Of a stretch of DNA of 64,000 bases, positions 16,835 to 25,836 are shown piece after piece. The stretch comes from Saccharopolyspora shandongensis. Lineage in GTDB: Bacteria; Actinomycetota; Actinomycetes; Mycobacteriales; Pseudonocardiaceae. The first letter of the stretch is position 1. Every line of letters begins with the position of its first letter. Made by a program: the position numbers and the translations under genes. Under the pieces are notes generated by a model. It was not told where the DNA came from. It made no database searches and saw only the letters and a list, made by a program, of their open reading frames with translations. The stretch spans positions 1 through 64,000 of the forward strand of contig NZ_FNOK01000001.1 in assembly GCF_900106995.1 (NCBI RefSeq). Direction: 5' to 3'.

Positions 16835-16852
16835 CAGTTTCAATTGAAACTG
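16835..16852. terminator. 18-bp perfect palindrome after udh
   Basis: CAGTTTCAATTGAAACTG starts 4 nt after the udh stop. The same core recurs inside a longer palindrome at 60236-60269, also between genes. It has no loop and no T-run. Its position suggests an actinomycete-type hairpin terminator, but a protein-binding site is possible. Confidence 0.55.
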
Positions 16853-16904
16853 TCATCCTCCGTGCACCGGAACCGGCCGACTGCGTGAACAGTATTCATG
16901 TATG

Positions 16905-16919
16905 CGAACAGATCGTTCG
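16905..16919. promoter_or_regulatory. Candidate IclR operator
   Basis: The inverted repeat CGAAC-AGATC-GTTCG lies just upstream of a TAGGAT -10-like box (16926-16931) of the second IclR gene. IclR proteins often bind 15-bp imperfect palindromes overlapping their own promoter. Assignment is by position only. Confidence 0.45.
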
Positions 16920-16965
16920 GCTGGCTAGGATCGTGGCACTGCCGTCTGCGAAGGAGGAGGCCGCG

Positions 16966-17769
16966 ATGCCTCAGCCGGCCGATGTTTCCAGCACGGCGGG
17001 CGGTACCGACGCCGCCGGCGTGAAGTCCGCCCGCCGCGCGATCGACCTGGTCGAGACCTTTGCCGCCCAACCGTCCTGGCTGTCGCTGTCCGATCTGCAC
17101 GTCCAGACCGGATTCCCGCGCTCCAGCCTGCACGGGCTGCTGCGCACCCTGCTCGACGCGGGCTGGCTGGAGGCGGATTCCAGCAACACCCGGTACCGGC
17201 TCGGCGTCCGCGCGCTGATCTGCGGCACGGCCTACCTCGACCGCGACCCGGCGATCCGCTACGCCACCGAAGCGCTGGAGGAGCTGCGCGAGCAGACGGG
17301 CTTCACCACGCATTACGCCCGCCTGATCGGAAACCAGGTGATCTACCTGGAAACCCGCGAGTCGGCGAACTCGACGTACCTGACGTCCAAGATCGGCCGC
17401 ACGCTGCCCGCGCACGCCACCGCCCTGGGCAAGGCGCTGCTCGCGGAGCTGACCCACGAGGAGGTGGCCGAGCTCCTCCCCGACCCGCTCCCCGCGCTCA
17501 CGCCGAACACCCTGGTGTCGCTGGACGACGTCCTCGACGCGTGCGCGACGGCGCAGGAACGCGGCTATGCGGCGGAAATCGAGGAGGGCACGCCCGGCAT
17601 CCGCTGCGTGGCGGCGGTGGTGCCGTACCGGATCCCGGGCACGGACGCGATCAGCTGCTCGATGCCGATCGAGCAGACGACGGACGCGAAAGCGCGGAAG
17701 GTGGGCGAGCTCCTGGTGAAGGTCACCGCGCAGCTCGCCCAACGCCTCCGCCGCGAAGGCATCCGCTGA
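16966..17769 (+). CDS. IclR-family regulator, copy 2
   Basis: This 267-residue IclR protein is strongly similar to the one at 15225, sharing RSSLHGLLRTLL, LICGTAYLDRDP, the effector-domain block LPAHATALGKALLAEL and the GIRCVAAVVPYRIPGTDA block. AAGGAGGAGG at 16951-16960 fixes the ATG. It has its own promoter region with a candidate operator. The duplication flanking udh suggests two related effectors or divergence after tandem duplication. Its stop lies 4 nt from the stop of the convergent M20 gene. Confidence 0.92.
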   Translation: MPQPADVSSTAGGTDAAGVKSARRAIDLVETFAAQPSWLSLSDLHVQTGFPRSSLHGLLRTLLDAGWLEADSSNTRYRLGVRALICGTAYLDRDPAIRYATEALEELREQTGFTTHYARLIGNQVIYLETRESANSTYLTSKIGRTLPAHATALGKALLAELTHEEVAELLPDPLPALTPNTLVSLDDVLDACATAQERGYAAEIEEGTPGIRCVAAVVPYRIPGTDAISCSMPIEQTTDAKARKVGELLVKVTAQLAQRLRREGIR

Positions 17770-17773
17770 GCCT

Positions 17774-19327
17774 TCAGGCGCCCTGCCAGCCCGAGCCGCG
17801 GGCGGTCGTCACGTACTCCGGCCACGGGTAGTCGTGCGGCGCCTCGAAGTCCTTGGGCAGCAGCGCTTCCGGGGCGTCCGCGCTGCGTTCGTCGAACTCC
17901 GCCTTGGCCGCCGCCAGGACCTCCGGACTGCGGGCCAGGTCCAGGAGCGTTCCGGCGATCGTCTTGGCCGCGCAGATGATCGTCGGGTCGATGGTGGCCG
18001 GGATGCCGCCGAGGGCGTTCATCGCCCAGCTCGGCGTGGGGCGGCCGTCGATCGGGGCCAGCGCCGGGCGAGCGATGTAGAGGCGGGCCGTCGGGGCGTA
18101 GTGGGTCATCTCGACGTAGTCGTCGGACGTCCAGTTCCGTTGCGCGGGCGGGATGTTCTCGCGCAGCAGGCGTTCCGCCTCGGCCGGCTCGATCAGCTGG
18201 GCGCACTCGGCGAGCAGCGGGTTCTCGGTCGGCTCCACGCCGAGCGAGCGCTGTACCTCGCGCGCCACCTCGACCGCCTCCGGGCCGTACGCCGGCGGCC
18301 CGACCTGCGCCAGGTTCCGGTAGGTCACCTCCGCCATCGCGTGGTTGGCCAGGCCCGGCCGGTTCCGCGACACCCAGCGGGTTTCGAGGCTGCAGTGCGC
18401 CGTGCGGGCCGCGGCCTCCGCGTTCGCGTCGAGCACCCGCAGCACCTGCTCGGCCGTGGCGATGTCCGGGCAGCGCCAGGAGTACTGGATCTGGGCGATC
18501 CCCGCCGGGAGGTTGTCCGCGGTGGCGTTGCCCGCGCTCAGGATCGCCTCGGACAGCGACCAGCCGCCGAACGCCGGGGCCATCGAGTCCTGTGTGGACT
18601 TCGTCAGCGAGTACATCGTCATCAGCGCGGCGTTCGCGCCGGGCGCGCGGGCCGCCGAGTGGGACGCCGGGATCGGGCTGCCCGGATCGGCGACGCCCCA
18701 GGTTTCCGGTTCGTCGCAGCGGAAGCTGTAGATGCGGCTGTAGTACGCGCCGCAGTGCGTGTCCCACCGGACCGTGTTGCACAGCGGCAGCATGTAGAAC
18801 GGGTGGAAGCTGATGATCGCGTCCACGTCGTCGTAGTAGCCGCGCAGCCCGTGCACGACCTTGGAGCCCTGCACCTTCTCCGCCGGTTCTCCGGTGTAGC
18901 GGATCGTGCCGCCGATCCCGTTGCGCTGCATCGCTTCCTTCGCCGCCAGGACGGCTCCCAGGGTGCTGATGCCCAACGCCGAGTGCGGGTCGGTGTGCCC
19001 AGGCGCGTGCGGGCTGACGCCGGACCGCGGCCCGGGGCGCGGCGTGCCGGCTTGGCAGTTGCCCGGCACCGCGTCGTACTCGGCGTAGGTCAGCAGTGTC
19101 GGGCCGGGGCCGTTGCTCCAGGTCGCGGAGAACGCCGTGGGCATTCCGCCGCTGCCTTCCTCGACCTCGAAGCCCTCGCTCCGCAGCAGGTCCACGTACC
19201 AGGCCGCCGAGCGGTACTCCCGCCACGCGGGCTCGGCCAGCTCCCAGATCCGGCCGTGCCACTCGGACAACCGGGACCGGTTGCGGTCCACCCAATTCCA
19301 CGCGGCCGTTTTCGCGGTGTCGCTCAT
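17774..19327 (-). CDS. M20-family amidohydrolase (AbgB-like)
   Basis: This 517-residue zinc peptidase/amidohydrolase of the M20D type has TYAEYDAVPGN, HAPGHTDPHSALG, TGEPAEKVQGSK and ISFHPF, which cover the usual metal-ligand and lid regions. Length and blocks resemble AbgB-like aminoacyl-glutamate hydrolases more than CPG2. It overlaps the upstream YtcJ-type amidohydrolase by ATGA and is the last gene of an operon with an MHS transporter. The operon therefore looks like uptake plus two successive amide or cyclic-amide hydrolyses. The substrate is unknown. Confidence 0.85.
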   Translation of the reverse strand: MSDTAKTAAWNWVDRNRSRLSEWHGRIWELAEPAWREYRSAAWYVDLLRSEGFEVEEGSGGMPTAFSATWSNGPGPTLLTYAEYDAVPGNCQAGTPRPGPRSGVSPHAPGHTDPHSALGISTLGAVLAAKEAMQRNGIGGTIRYTGEPAEKVQGSKVVHGLRGYYDDVDAIISFHPFYMLPLCNTVRWDTHCGAYYSRIYSFRCDEPETWGVADPGSPIPASHSAARAPGANAALMTMYSLTKSTQDSMAPAFGGWSLSEAILSAGNATADNLPAGIAQIQYSWRCPDIATAEQVLRVLDANAEAAARTAHCSLETRWVSRNRPGLANHAMAEVTYRNLAQVGPPAYGPEAVEVAREVQRSLGVEPTENPLLAECAQLIEPAEAERLLRENIPPAQRNWTSDDYVEMTHYAPTARLYIARPALAPIDGRPTPSWAMNALGGIPATIDPTIICAAKTIAGTLLDLARSPEVLAAAKAEFDERSADAPEALLPKDFEAPHDYPWPEYVTTARGSGWQGA

Positions 19328-20937
19328 GCCCGGTACGCCACCTCTCCGTCGAGGATCGTGCAGTGCGCGTCGACCTTCCGCAGGTCCTCGTCCGCCGTGG
19401 TGCGCAGGTCGTGGTCGAGCACCACGAGGTCGGCGAGCTTGCCCGGCGCGAGCGAACCGAGCCGGTCCTCCATCCGCAGGGCGTAGGCGGCGTCGAGGGT
19501 GTGCGCGCGCAGCGCCTCGTCCAGGCTCATCGCCTGCGCGGCGCCGATCTCACCGCCCTCCCGGGTGCGGCGGCACACCGCGTTGGCGATGGTCTCCATC
19601 GGACGCAGGCTGGAGACGAACGAATCGCTGGAGAGCACCGGCACCACGCCGGCGTCCAGCTCCTCCCGGATGGGCTGCAGCCGGTGCGCGCGCTCGGGGC
19701 CGAGGCGGCGCACGAAGTCGGTGCCGCTGTCGTAGAGGAAGTTCGGCTGGTTCACCGCCACCGCGCCGAGATCGGCGAGCATCCGCACCTGCTCCCGGGT
19801 CGGGTAGCCGCAGTGTTCGATGCGCGGCCGCGGGTCGTCGCCGGCCACCCGCACGGCCTCGACGAGCCCGTCGATGGTGTTCTGCATCGCGAGGTCGCCC
19901 TGCGTGTGCACCGCGACCTGCCAGCCCGCCTCCGACGCCCGGCGCAGCAGGTCGGTGAGCTGCTCCGGCTGCCAGTACGAGCTGCCGGTGAACTCGCCGC
20001 GCTCCCCGTACGGCTCGCGGAACAGCGCGGTGCCGCCGAGCAGGCTGCCGTCGGAGTAGAACTTCATCGCCCCGAGCCGCAGCCAGTCGTCGCCGAACGG
20101 GCCCGCGAGGCCGAGCGCGGTGAGCCCGTCGAGCTGGTGCGACAGCGGCATGCAGACGGTGCGCAGCGGCAGCGCGCCCGCGGCCTTCGCCGCCCGGTAG
20201 ACCAGCATCTCGCGCCGCGACACCTGCGGGTCGCACACCGTGGTGACGCCGGCGGACAGGTAGCTGTCGCGGGCGTCGGCGAGCCAGCCGAGCAGCTGCT
20301 CGTGCGGCAGGTCGGTGTGGAAGTTGGGGCCGTGGCAGCCGATGTCGGCGGCCAGCGGCAGCAGCAGCTCCATCGCGGTGTCCAGCACCATCCCGGTCAG
20401 CCGGCCGCCCTCGTCGCGGACGAACGCGCCGCCCGCCGGGTCGGCCACGTCGGTGGCGATGCCGCGCCACTTCAGCGCGGCGCTGTTGACGACCGCCTGG
20501 TGGCCGGAGACGTGGTAGATGATCACCGGGTGCTCGCCGGTCGCCTCGTCCAGCTGGGCCCGGGTGACCCGGCCCTCCGGGTACTTCGCGTCGTCCATGC
20601 CGAACGCCCGGATCCACTGGCCCGCCGGGGCGCTCGCGGCAGCCTTCGCGATAGCCGCCACCAGGTCGGCCGCGCTGGACACCCCGGGGCTGCGCACGTT
20701 CACCGCGGCCAGCGACTCCGCGGTGGACAGCAGGTGGTTGTGCGGGTCGATGAACCCGGGCACCACGGTCCGGCCGCCGGCGTCTAACTCGACCGCGCCG
20801 GGACCCGCCGCGGCGCGGACCTCGGATTCCGCGCCGCAGAGCAGGATCTTGCCGTCGCGGATGGCAACGGCCTCCGCGCGCGGCCGGCGCTCGTCCACGG
20901 TGCGGACGTCGGCGTGCGTGATGACCAAAGTGGACAC
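19324..20937 (-). CDS. Amidohydrolase superfamily protein, YtcJ-like
   Basis: This 537-residue metal-dependent hydrolase has the amidohydrolase_3 layout: an N-terminal beta-sandwich ending in VVPGFIDPHNHLL (metal HxH), AVHTQGDLAMQNTI, PRIEHCGYPT and VLSSDSFVSS, with a C-terminal LGSLAPGKLADLVVLD. The start is the GTG at 20937 after AAAGG. The long in-frame run upstream crosses the structured element and is not coding. The M20 gene follows with a 4-nt overlap; an unusual nested-hairpin element lies immediately upstream (21002-21138). Confidence 0.87.
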   Translation of the reverse strand: MSTLVITHADVRTVDERRPRAEAVAIRDGKILLCGAESEVRAAAGPGAVELDAGGRTVVPGFIDPHNHLLSTAESLAAVNVRSPGVSSAADLVAAIAKAAASAPAGQWIRAFGMDDAKYPEGRVTRAQLDEATGEHPVIIYHVSGHQAVVNSAALKWRGIATDVADPAGGAFVRDEGGRLTGMVLDTAMELLLPLAADIGCHGPNFHTDLPHEQLLGWLADARDSYLSAGVTTVCDPQVSRREMLVYRAAKAAGALPLRTVCMPLSHQLDGLTALGLAGPFGDDWLRLGAMKFYSDGSLLGGTALFREPYGERGEFTGSSYWQPEQLTDLLRRASEAGWQVAVHTQGDLAMQNTIDGLVEAVRVAGDDPRPRIEHCGYPTREQVRMLADLGAVAVNQPNFLYDSGTDFVRRLGPERAHRLQPIREELDAGVVPVLSSDSFVSSLRPMETIANAVCRRTREGGEIGAAQAMSLDEALRAHTLDAAYALRMEDRLGSLAPGKLADLVVLDHDLRTTADEDLRKVDAHCTILDGEVAYRA

Positions 20938-21001
20938 GGCTGACCTTTCGAATCGTTCGGAAGAGACCCGTTTTCGAGCTTGAATTGAATCTTTGGCCTT
21001 G

Positions 21002-21138
21002 AAGCGGCGCAGCCGCTTAGCCCACCTACGACGCTTGCACCGCCGCGGGTTCTCAGACGTCGCCTGGCGAGGACAGCCCCGATGCCGCGTATTGGACATA
21101 CGTAAGTCGGGGCTCCCACAGACCAGGCGGCGTCTGAG
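21002..21138. other. Nested inverted-repeat element (candidate structured RNA or dispersed repeat)
   Basis: A small hairpin (AAGCGGC 21002-21008 / GCCGCTT 21012-21018) is followed by a large one. CTCAGACGTCGCCTGG (21052-21067) pairs with CCAGGCGGCGTCTGAG (21123-21138), with one mismatch. Inside it AGCCCCGA (21075-21082) pairs with TCGGGGCT (21107-21114), and within that CGTAT (21088-21092) with ATACG (21098-21102). GCGG/CCGC extends the outer stem across a symmetric internal loop. It sits between the MHS transporter stop and the amidohydrolase start. It could be an attenuating leader, a terminator or a mobile palindromic repeat. Confidence 0.6.
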
Positions 21139-21185
21139 GTTCCGCCACCCGCACCGCCACGCAAAACGAGCCTGGAAACAGGCCG

Positions 21186-22493
21186 TCAGGCGCGCTGGGC
21201 GATGGCGGCGGGTTCGTCGTCGACCTGCTTCGCCTTGGCCGTGCAGGCGATCGCGACCAGGCACATCGCCACCAGCAGCACCACCACCGGGATCGGCGTG
21301 CCGAACGCCGCCAGCAGCGCGGTGCAGGCGATCGGCGCCAGGCCGCCGAAGATCGCCCCGGCGATCTGGTACGACAGCGAGATGCCGGTGTAGCGGACGC
21401 GTGGCTCGAACATCTCCGCCATGATCTTGGGCAGCGGGCCGTAGGTGCCGGACATGCCGAGACGCATCACCAGCAGCAGCACGACGATCAGCGCGACGTT
21501 CCCGCTGGGCACCACCAGGAACTGCGGCGCGGCCAGCACGGCCACCGCGATCAGCCCGCCGATCACGATCCGCCGGGCGCCGACGCGGTCGCCGAACCAG
21601 GAGGTGATCAGCGTCGCGACGATCTCCAGGAACGCCGCCGCGCTCAGCGCGTTGAGCATCACCGTCTCGGACACGCCGATCTCCGGCGTGGTGGCGTAGG
21701 CGAGCAGGAACGTCGTGACGATGTAGTAGCCGCCGACGGCGACCGGCAGCGCGCCGATGCCCATCAGCACCGACCGCCACGAGGTCCGCAGCACCTCCTT
21801 GACCGGCGCCTCGTTCGAGGTGTCCTGTTCCCGCAGGGCCTCGGCGAACACCGGGGACTCCTCCACCCGCAGCCGGATCACCAGCCCCACCAGCACCAGC
21901 ACCGCCGACGCGAGGAACGGGATCCGCCACGCCCAGCTCAGCAGCGCCTCCTCACCGAAGGCCGACACGATGCTGAACGCGCCGGTGGCCAGCAGCGCCC
22001 CGGCGGAGTTGCCGATCTGCGGGAAGGAACCGAAGAAGGTCTTGCGGTGCTCCGGTGCGTGCTCGACCGCGATCAGCGCCGCGCCGCCCCACTCGCCGCC
22101 GACCGCGAGGCCCTGGATGAACCGCAGCACCACGAGCGCGATCGGCGCGAACGGCCCGATGGTGTCGTAGGTGGGCATCAGGCCCACCAGGAACGTCACC
22201 GAGCCCATGATCAACAGTGTGGTGACCAGCGCGGACTTGCGGCCGACCCGGTCACCGAAGTGCCCGAACACGATGCCGCCGAGCGGCCGGGCGAAGAACC
22301 CGACGGCCAGCACCGCGAACGAGGCCATCATGCCCACGAACGGGTCGGCGTCGGTCGGGAAGAACAGCTTGCCGAGAACCAGCGAGGCTGCCGTGGCGTA
22401 GACGTAGAAGTCGTACCACTCGATGGTCGTGCCCACGAACGATGCGAACGCGGCCCGGACGGCCATTCGCGGTGAAGCGGTCGAATCGCTCAT
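21186..22493 (-). CDS. MFS transporter, metabolite:proton symporter (MHS/ProP-ShiA-like)
   Basis: This 435-residue 12-TM transporter has FASFVGTTIEWYDFYVYATAASLVLGKLFFP and GHFGDRVGRKSALV, the signature blocks of the MHS family of proton-coupled uptake of organic acids, amino acids or osmolytes. GGAGGA precedes the ATG at 22493. It is first in an operon with two amidohydrolases and is divergent from PucR. The structured element lies in the 248-nt gap after it. Confidence 0.9.
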   Translation of the reverse strand: MSDSTASPRMAVRAAFASFVGTTIEWYDFYVYATAASLVLGKLFFPTDADPFVGMMASFAVLAVGFFARPLGGIVFGHFGDRVGRKSALVTTLLIMGSVTFLVGLMPTYDTIGPFAPIALVVLRFIQGLAVGGEWGGAALIAVEHAPEHRKTFFGSFPQIGNSAGALLATGAFSIVSAFGEEALLSWAWRIPFLASAVLVLVGLVIRLRVEESPVFAEALREQDTSNEAPVKEVLRTSWRSVLMGIGALPVAVGGYYIVTTFLLAYATTPEIGVSETVMLNALSAAAFLEIVATLITSWFGDRVGARRIVIGGLIAVAVLAAPQFLVVPSGNVALIVVLLLVMRLGMSGTYGPLPKIMAEMFEPRVRYTGISLSYQIAGAIFGGLAPIACTALLAAFGTPIPVVVLLVAMCLVAIACTAKAKQVDDEPAAIAQRA

Positions 22494-22614
22494 GAAGTCC
22501 TCCGTCGGCGCTGGGAGCGAGTGCAGCGACTGTAGGACCGCGGGAGGAAAAACACCCTGGGCGAACCGTACACTTTCGCCGTCTGAGTTGGGCGATTCGC
22601 ACAAGGGTTGATCT

Positions 22615-24165
22615 ATGGCGCTGCGGATGGCGGATGTGCTGGGCCTGCCGGGACTCGACCTGCGCCTGCTGGCCGGGGCGGGCGGGCTGCATCGGGAGGT
22701 GCGCTGGGCGCACGTCATCGAGCTGACCGACCCGGTGCCGTGGCTGCGCGGCGCCGAGCTCGTGCTGACCGTCGGGCTCGGCCTGCCGGACGACCCGCGG
22801 GGCCAGCGCGACTACGTGCGGCGGCTGGCCGACGCGGGGTGCGCGGGCCTCGGCTTCCCGCCCGGCGAGATCCGCACGGAACTGCCGCCCGCGGTCCTGG
22901 AGGCCGCCGACGAATGCGACTTCCCGGTGGTGGCGGCCATCGAGAGCACGCCGTTCATCGCGATCACCGAGGCCGTCGCCCAGTGGTACGCCGACCACCG
23001 ATCCCACCAGGAGCGGCAGGCGCTCAAGGCGCAGGACGCGATGGCGCGGGCGGCGCTGCGCTCCGGGCCCGCCGGGATCGTGCGCGAGCTCGCCGCCGGC
23101 ACCGGCGGCGAGGTGCTGCTGCTCGACTCGGCCGGTCACATGCGCGCGGCGGAGCCGCCGGAGCGTCGCGACTGGCACGAGGCGGTGCGCGCGGCCGTGC
23201 GGCGCGACACGCGCGGAGCGCTCGGAACGACCTTCGGCGACCGGGAGATCCACGTGGCGAGCACCGGCATCTCGGGCAGCCCGAGCGGCTGGCTCGCGGT
23301 GGCGTCCGCGCCGCCGGTCGCCGCGCACGTGCGGATCCTCGCCAACCACGCGGCCAACCTCGTCGGCGTCGGCGTCGAAGGCGTTCGCTCGGCGCGCGCG
23401 AAGACCCACCAGCAGCGCGCCGCGATCTTCGCCGCCGCGCTGGAGGAGAACTCGGCGACGCTCTGGGACCGGCTGGAGGACGCCTGTCCCCTGCCGCCCC
23501 CGCCCTACGAAGTGGTGGCGCTGCGCGCCGAGGGCGCCGAGCCGCCGAAGCTGGCGCGCATCGTGCTGGACACCCTCGCCGAGGTCATCGACGACACGTC
23601 GCTGGAGGAACGGCTGGTGGTCTGCCCGCTGCCGGAAGCGCTGGTCGCCGTCCTCCCCGACGCGAACCCCAAGGCCGGCCGAGCGCTGGCCGAGCGGCTG
23701 AACGCGCGGGCCGGGCAGGTTCGCGCGGGCGCAGCGACCGCCCGGGACCGAACCGAGCTGCCCGCGACGATCTTCCGTGCCACGACTGCGCTTTCCCGCG
23801 CCGAAGGCACCTACCGGCACGCCGACGAGCTCGCCGCTAGCGCCCTGTTCCAAGGGGTCTTCGACGGACCGGCGGTGGAACGCTTCGTCGACTCGGCTCT
23901 GGAACCGCTGCGCCGCCAGGACGAGCGCCGCCGGACGGGAACCCCGAGCCTCGTGGAATGCGTGCGGACGTTCCTGGACGAGGGCCAGAACCTGGAGGCG
24001 GCGGCGCGAAAGCTCGACATCCACCGCAACACGCTGCGCTCCCGCCTGCGCACCGCCGAGCGCGTCACGAACCGCTCCCTCGACCAACCCCAGGACCGCC
24101 TGGAACTCTGGCTCGCGACCACTCTGGAGCGTCCGGACACAACGGCCGATTACCGCCAGACCTGA
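22615..24165 (+). CDS. PucR-family transcriptional regulator
   Basis: This 516-residue regulator has an N-terminal PucR/purine-catabolism-type domain (ADVLGLPGLDLRLLAGAGGLHREVRWAHVIELTDPVPWLRGAELVLTVG), a central GGDEF-like CdaR region and a C-terminal HTH_30 (VRTFLDEGQNLEAAARKLDIHRNTLRSRLRTAERV). It is divergent from the transporter/amidohydrolase operon and most likely activates it in response to its substrate. PucR relatives commonly control purine, allantoin or other nitrogen-compound catabolism. Confidence 0.9.
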   Translation: MALRMADVLGLPGLDLRLLAGAGGLHREVRWAHVIELTDPVPWLRGAELVLTVGLGLPDDPRGQRDYVRRLADAGCAGLGFPPGEIRTELPPAVLEAADECDFPVVAAIESTPFIAITEAVAQWYADHRSHQERQALKAQDAMARAALRSGPAGIVRELAAGTGGEVLLLDSAGHMRAAEPPERRDWHEAVRAAVRRDTRGALGTTFGDREIHVASTGISGSPSGWLAVASAPPVAAHVRILANHAANLVGVGVEGVRSARAKTHQQRAAIFAAALEENSATLWDRLEDACPLPPPPYEVVALRAEGAEPPKLARIVLDTLAEVIDDTSLEERLVVCPLPEALVAVLPDANPKAGRALAERLNARAGQVRAGAATARDRTELPATIFRATTALSRAEGTYRHADELAASALFQGVFDGPAVERFVDSALEPLRRQDERRRTGTPSLVECVRTFLDEGQNLEAAARKLDIHRNTLRSRLRTAERVTNRSLDQPQDRLELWLATTLERPDTTADYRQT

Positions 24166-24225
24166 TCCGCTTTCGCCGGAAGTATTGCGTTCGTCCGAGA
24201 AAACGGCGAAATGATCGAGGAAGCG

Positions 24226-24990
24226 ATGAACACGGCACGTTTCGAGTCCAAAGTGGTCGTGGTGACCGGGGCGACCTCCGGGATCGGCGAAGCGACGAGC
24301 CGGCGGCTGGCCGCCGAAGGCGCGGCGGTGGTCCTGGGCGCGCGGAGCAAGGACGTCGGCGAGCAGCTGGCCGCCGACATCCGCGGCGCCGGGGGCCGGG
24401 CGCTGTTCGTGCCCACCGATGTGACGGTGGAGAGCGAGGTCGCGGCGCTGGTTCGCGCGGCCATGGACGAGTTCGGCCGGCTGGACGGCGCGTTCAACAA
24501 CGCGGGCGCGGTCAACGCTTTCGGCGCGGTGCAGGACATCGACGACAACAGCTGGCGCGCGGAGATCGACCTCAACCTGAGTGGCGTGTTCTACGGGCTG
24601 AAGCACCAGGTTCCGGCGATCCTCTCGTCCGGTGGCGGCGCGATCGTCAACAACGCATCGAACCTGGGCGTGGTCGGCATGGGCAGCGTTTCGCCTTACA
24701 CCGCGGCGAAGCACGGCGTTGTGGGCCTGACCAAGGCGGTCGCGCTGGAGAACGCCGCGCAGGGCATCCGCGTCAACGCGATCGCCTCCGGCGCGGTGGA
24801 CACCCCGGCGTTTCGCAGCACCATGGGCGCGACTCCGGAAGGGGAAGCGCAGATCGTTGGTCTGCACCCGATCGGCCGGGTCTCCAAGCCCGAGGAGATC
24901 GCAGCGTTCGTCGCGTTCCTGCTCAGCGACGAGGCCAGCTTCATCACGGGTGCCAACCTGTCGATCGACGGCGGTTTCACCGCGCAGTGA
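24226..24990 (+). CDS. SDR-family oxidoreductase
   Basis: This 254-residue classical SDR has VTGATSGIGEA (nucleotide binding), FNNAGAV, NNASN, the catalytic YTAAKHG and C-terminal ASFITGANLSIDGG. The ATG at 24226 is preferred over one at 24211 because GAGGAAG (24217-24223) sits just ahead of it. A TTTCGCCG/CGGCGAAA inverted repeat (24171-24178, 24204-24211) lies between the PucR stop and this start and may be an operator or weak terminator. The substrate is unknown. Confidence 0.9.
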   Translation: MNTARFESKVVVVTGATSGIGEATSRRLAAEGAAVVLGARSKDVGEQLAADIRGAGGRALFVPTDVTVESEVAALVRAAMDEFGRLDGAFNNAGAVNAFGAVQDIDDNSWRAEIDLNLSGVFYGLKHQVPAILSSGGGAIVNNASNLGVVGMGSVSPYTAAKHGVVGLTKAVALENAAQGIRVNAIASGAVDTPAFRSTMGATPEGEAQIVGLHPIGRVSKPEEIAAFVAFLLSDEASFITGANLSIDGGFTAQ

Positions 24991-25176
24991 GCTGCCTGCC
25001 GCGGTCGGCGGCGGCCCCCCGCGCCGCCGACCGCGGTCGTCATTCCGACTTGCGCAACCGGTGCTACCTTGCCAATCCCGTTCTCAACCATGCGGATCAT
25101 CATCAGCGCCAAGCGGCCCGAAACACCCCACGCGCGCCGCCCCATCCCCGATCGAGTAAACCGACACGGGTGCCTC

Positions 25177-25836
25177 TCACTTGTTGAACAGCACCGAGCG
25201 GATCAGGTTCCAGAGCTCGAAGAGGACCATCAGGTCGACGATCGCCAGCGTCAGGTGGGCTCGGACCCAGTTGCGGCGGTCGTTCTCCTTGAGGAGTTTG
25301 AAGGTCCGGATGCTCTGGATCACGCTGCGCGGTGCGCAGGATGCGAGACCGACCAGTGCTCCGACCGTAGCCAGGTCGCTGATCAGGCTCGTTACCTTGA
25401 CTCCCGCCGCTTCCGCTCGGCCGGCGACCATCAGGGCCAGGAACGTTCCGGTCAGGGTGCAGATCGCGGTTCGCGACAGCATCAGTTCGACCAGCTGGCC
25501 GGTGGAGCGAAGCTTCGAGGTCGGCCGGACGCGGGACGCGCCGAGCCACTGCGTGGCGCACAGGCCGCGCAGGATCAGCCAGATCGAGGCGAGACCGACC
25601 GCGAGCGCGCCGGTTTGGGCCCACGCCGGTGCCTGGTCCCGCGACCACGTCAGCCAGATTTCGGGCTTGATGACGGCAAAGCAGCCGAACGCCAGGACAA
25701 GAACGAGCCATGGCGGCTTCGGGTTGGACGAACGCTCTTCGGAAACCTCGTCAGGCTCCGGGATCGGCCGGGCCGGAGCTGTGGCCGTCCGGCCGAGAGG
25801 GCCGCGCTTCTGCTTCTTCCGCTTGTTGTTCGCCAC
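25177..25836 (-). CDS. Hypothetical membrane protein with four predicted helices
   Basis: This 219-residue protein starts with a very basic tail (VANNKRKKQKRGPLGR) followed by about four hydrophobic segments (PPWLVLVLAFGCFAVI, GALAVGLASIWLILRG, a segment around TCTLTGTFLALMVAG, and one near LATVGALVGLASC), ending in a charged helix and LWNLIRSVLFNK. The GTG at 25836 is chosen because residues upstream lack protein character and cross a hairpin. No family is recognised. Base composition is slightly lower in GC than neighbours. Confidence 0.6.
   Translation of the reverse strand: MANNKRKKQKRGPLGRTATAPARPIPEPDEVSEERSSNPKPPWLVLVLAFGCFAVIKPEIWLTWSRDQAPAWAQTGALAVGLASIWLILRGLCATQWLGASRVRPTSKLRSTGQLVELMLSRTAICTLTGTFLALMVAGRAEAAGVKVTSLISDLATVGALVGLASCAPRSVIQSIRTFKLLKENDRRNWVRAHLTLAIVDLMVLFELWNLIRSVLFNK

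Noticed and set aside
20938-21930. In-frame upstream extension of the YtcJ-like amidohydrolase through the transporter gene
   Set aside because: It crosses the structured intergenic element and is a shadow of the MHS transporter; the GTG at 20937 fits the family start.
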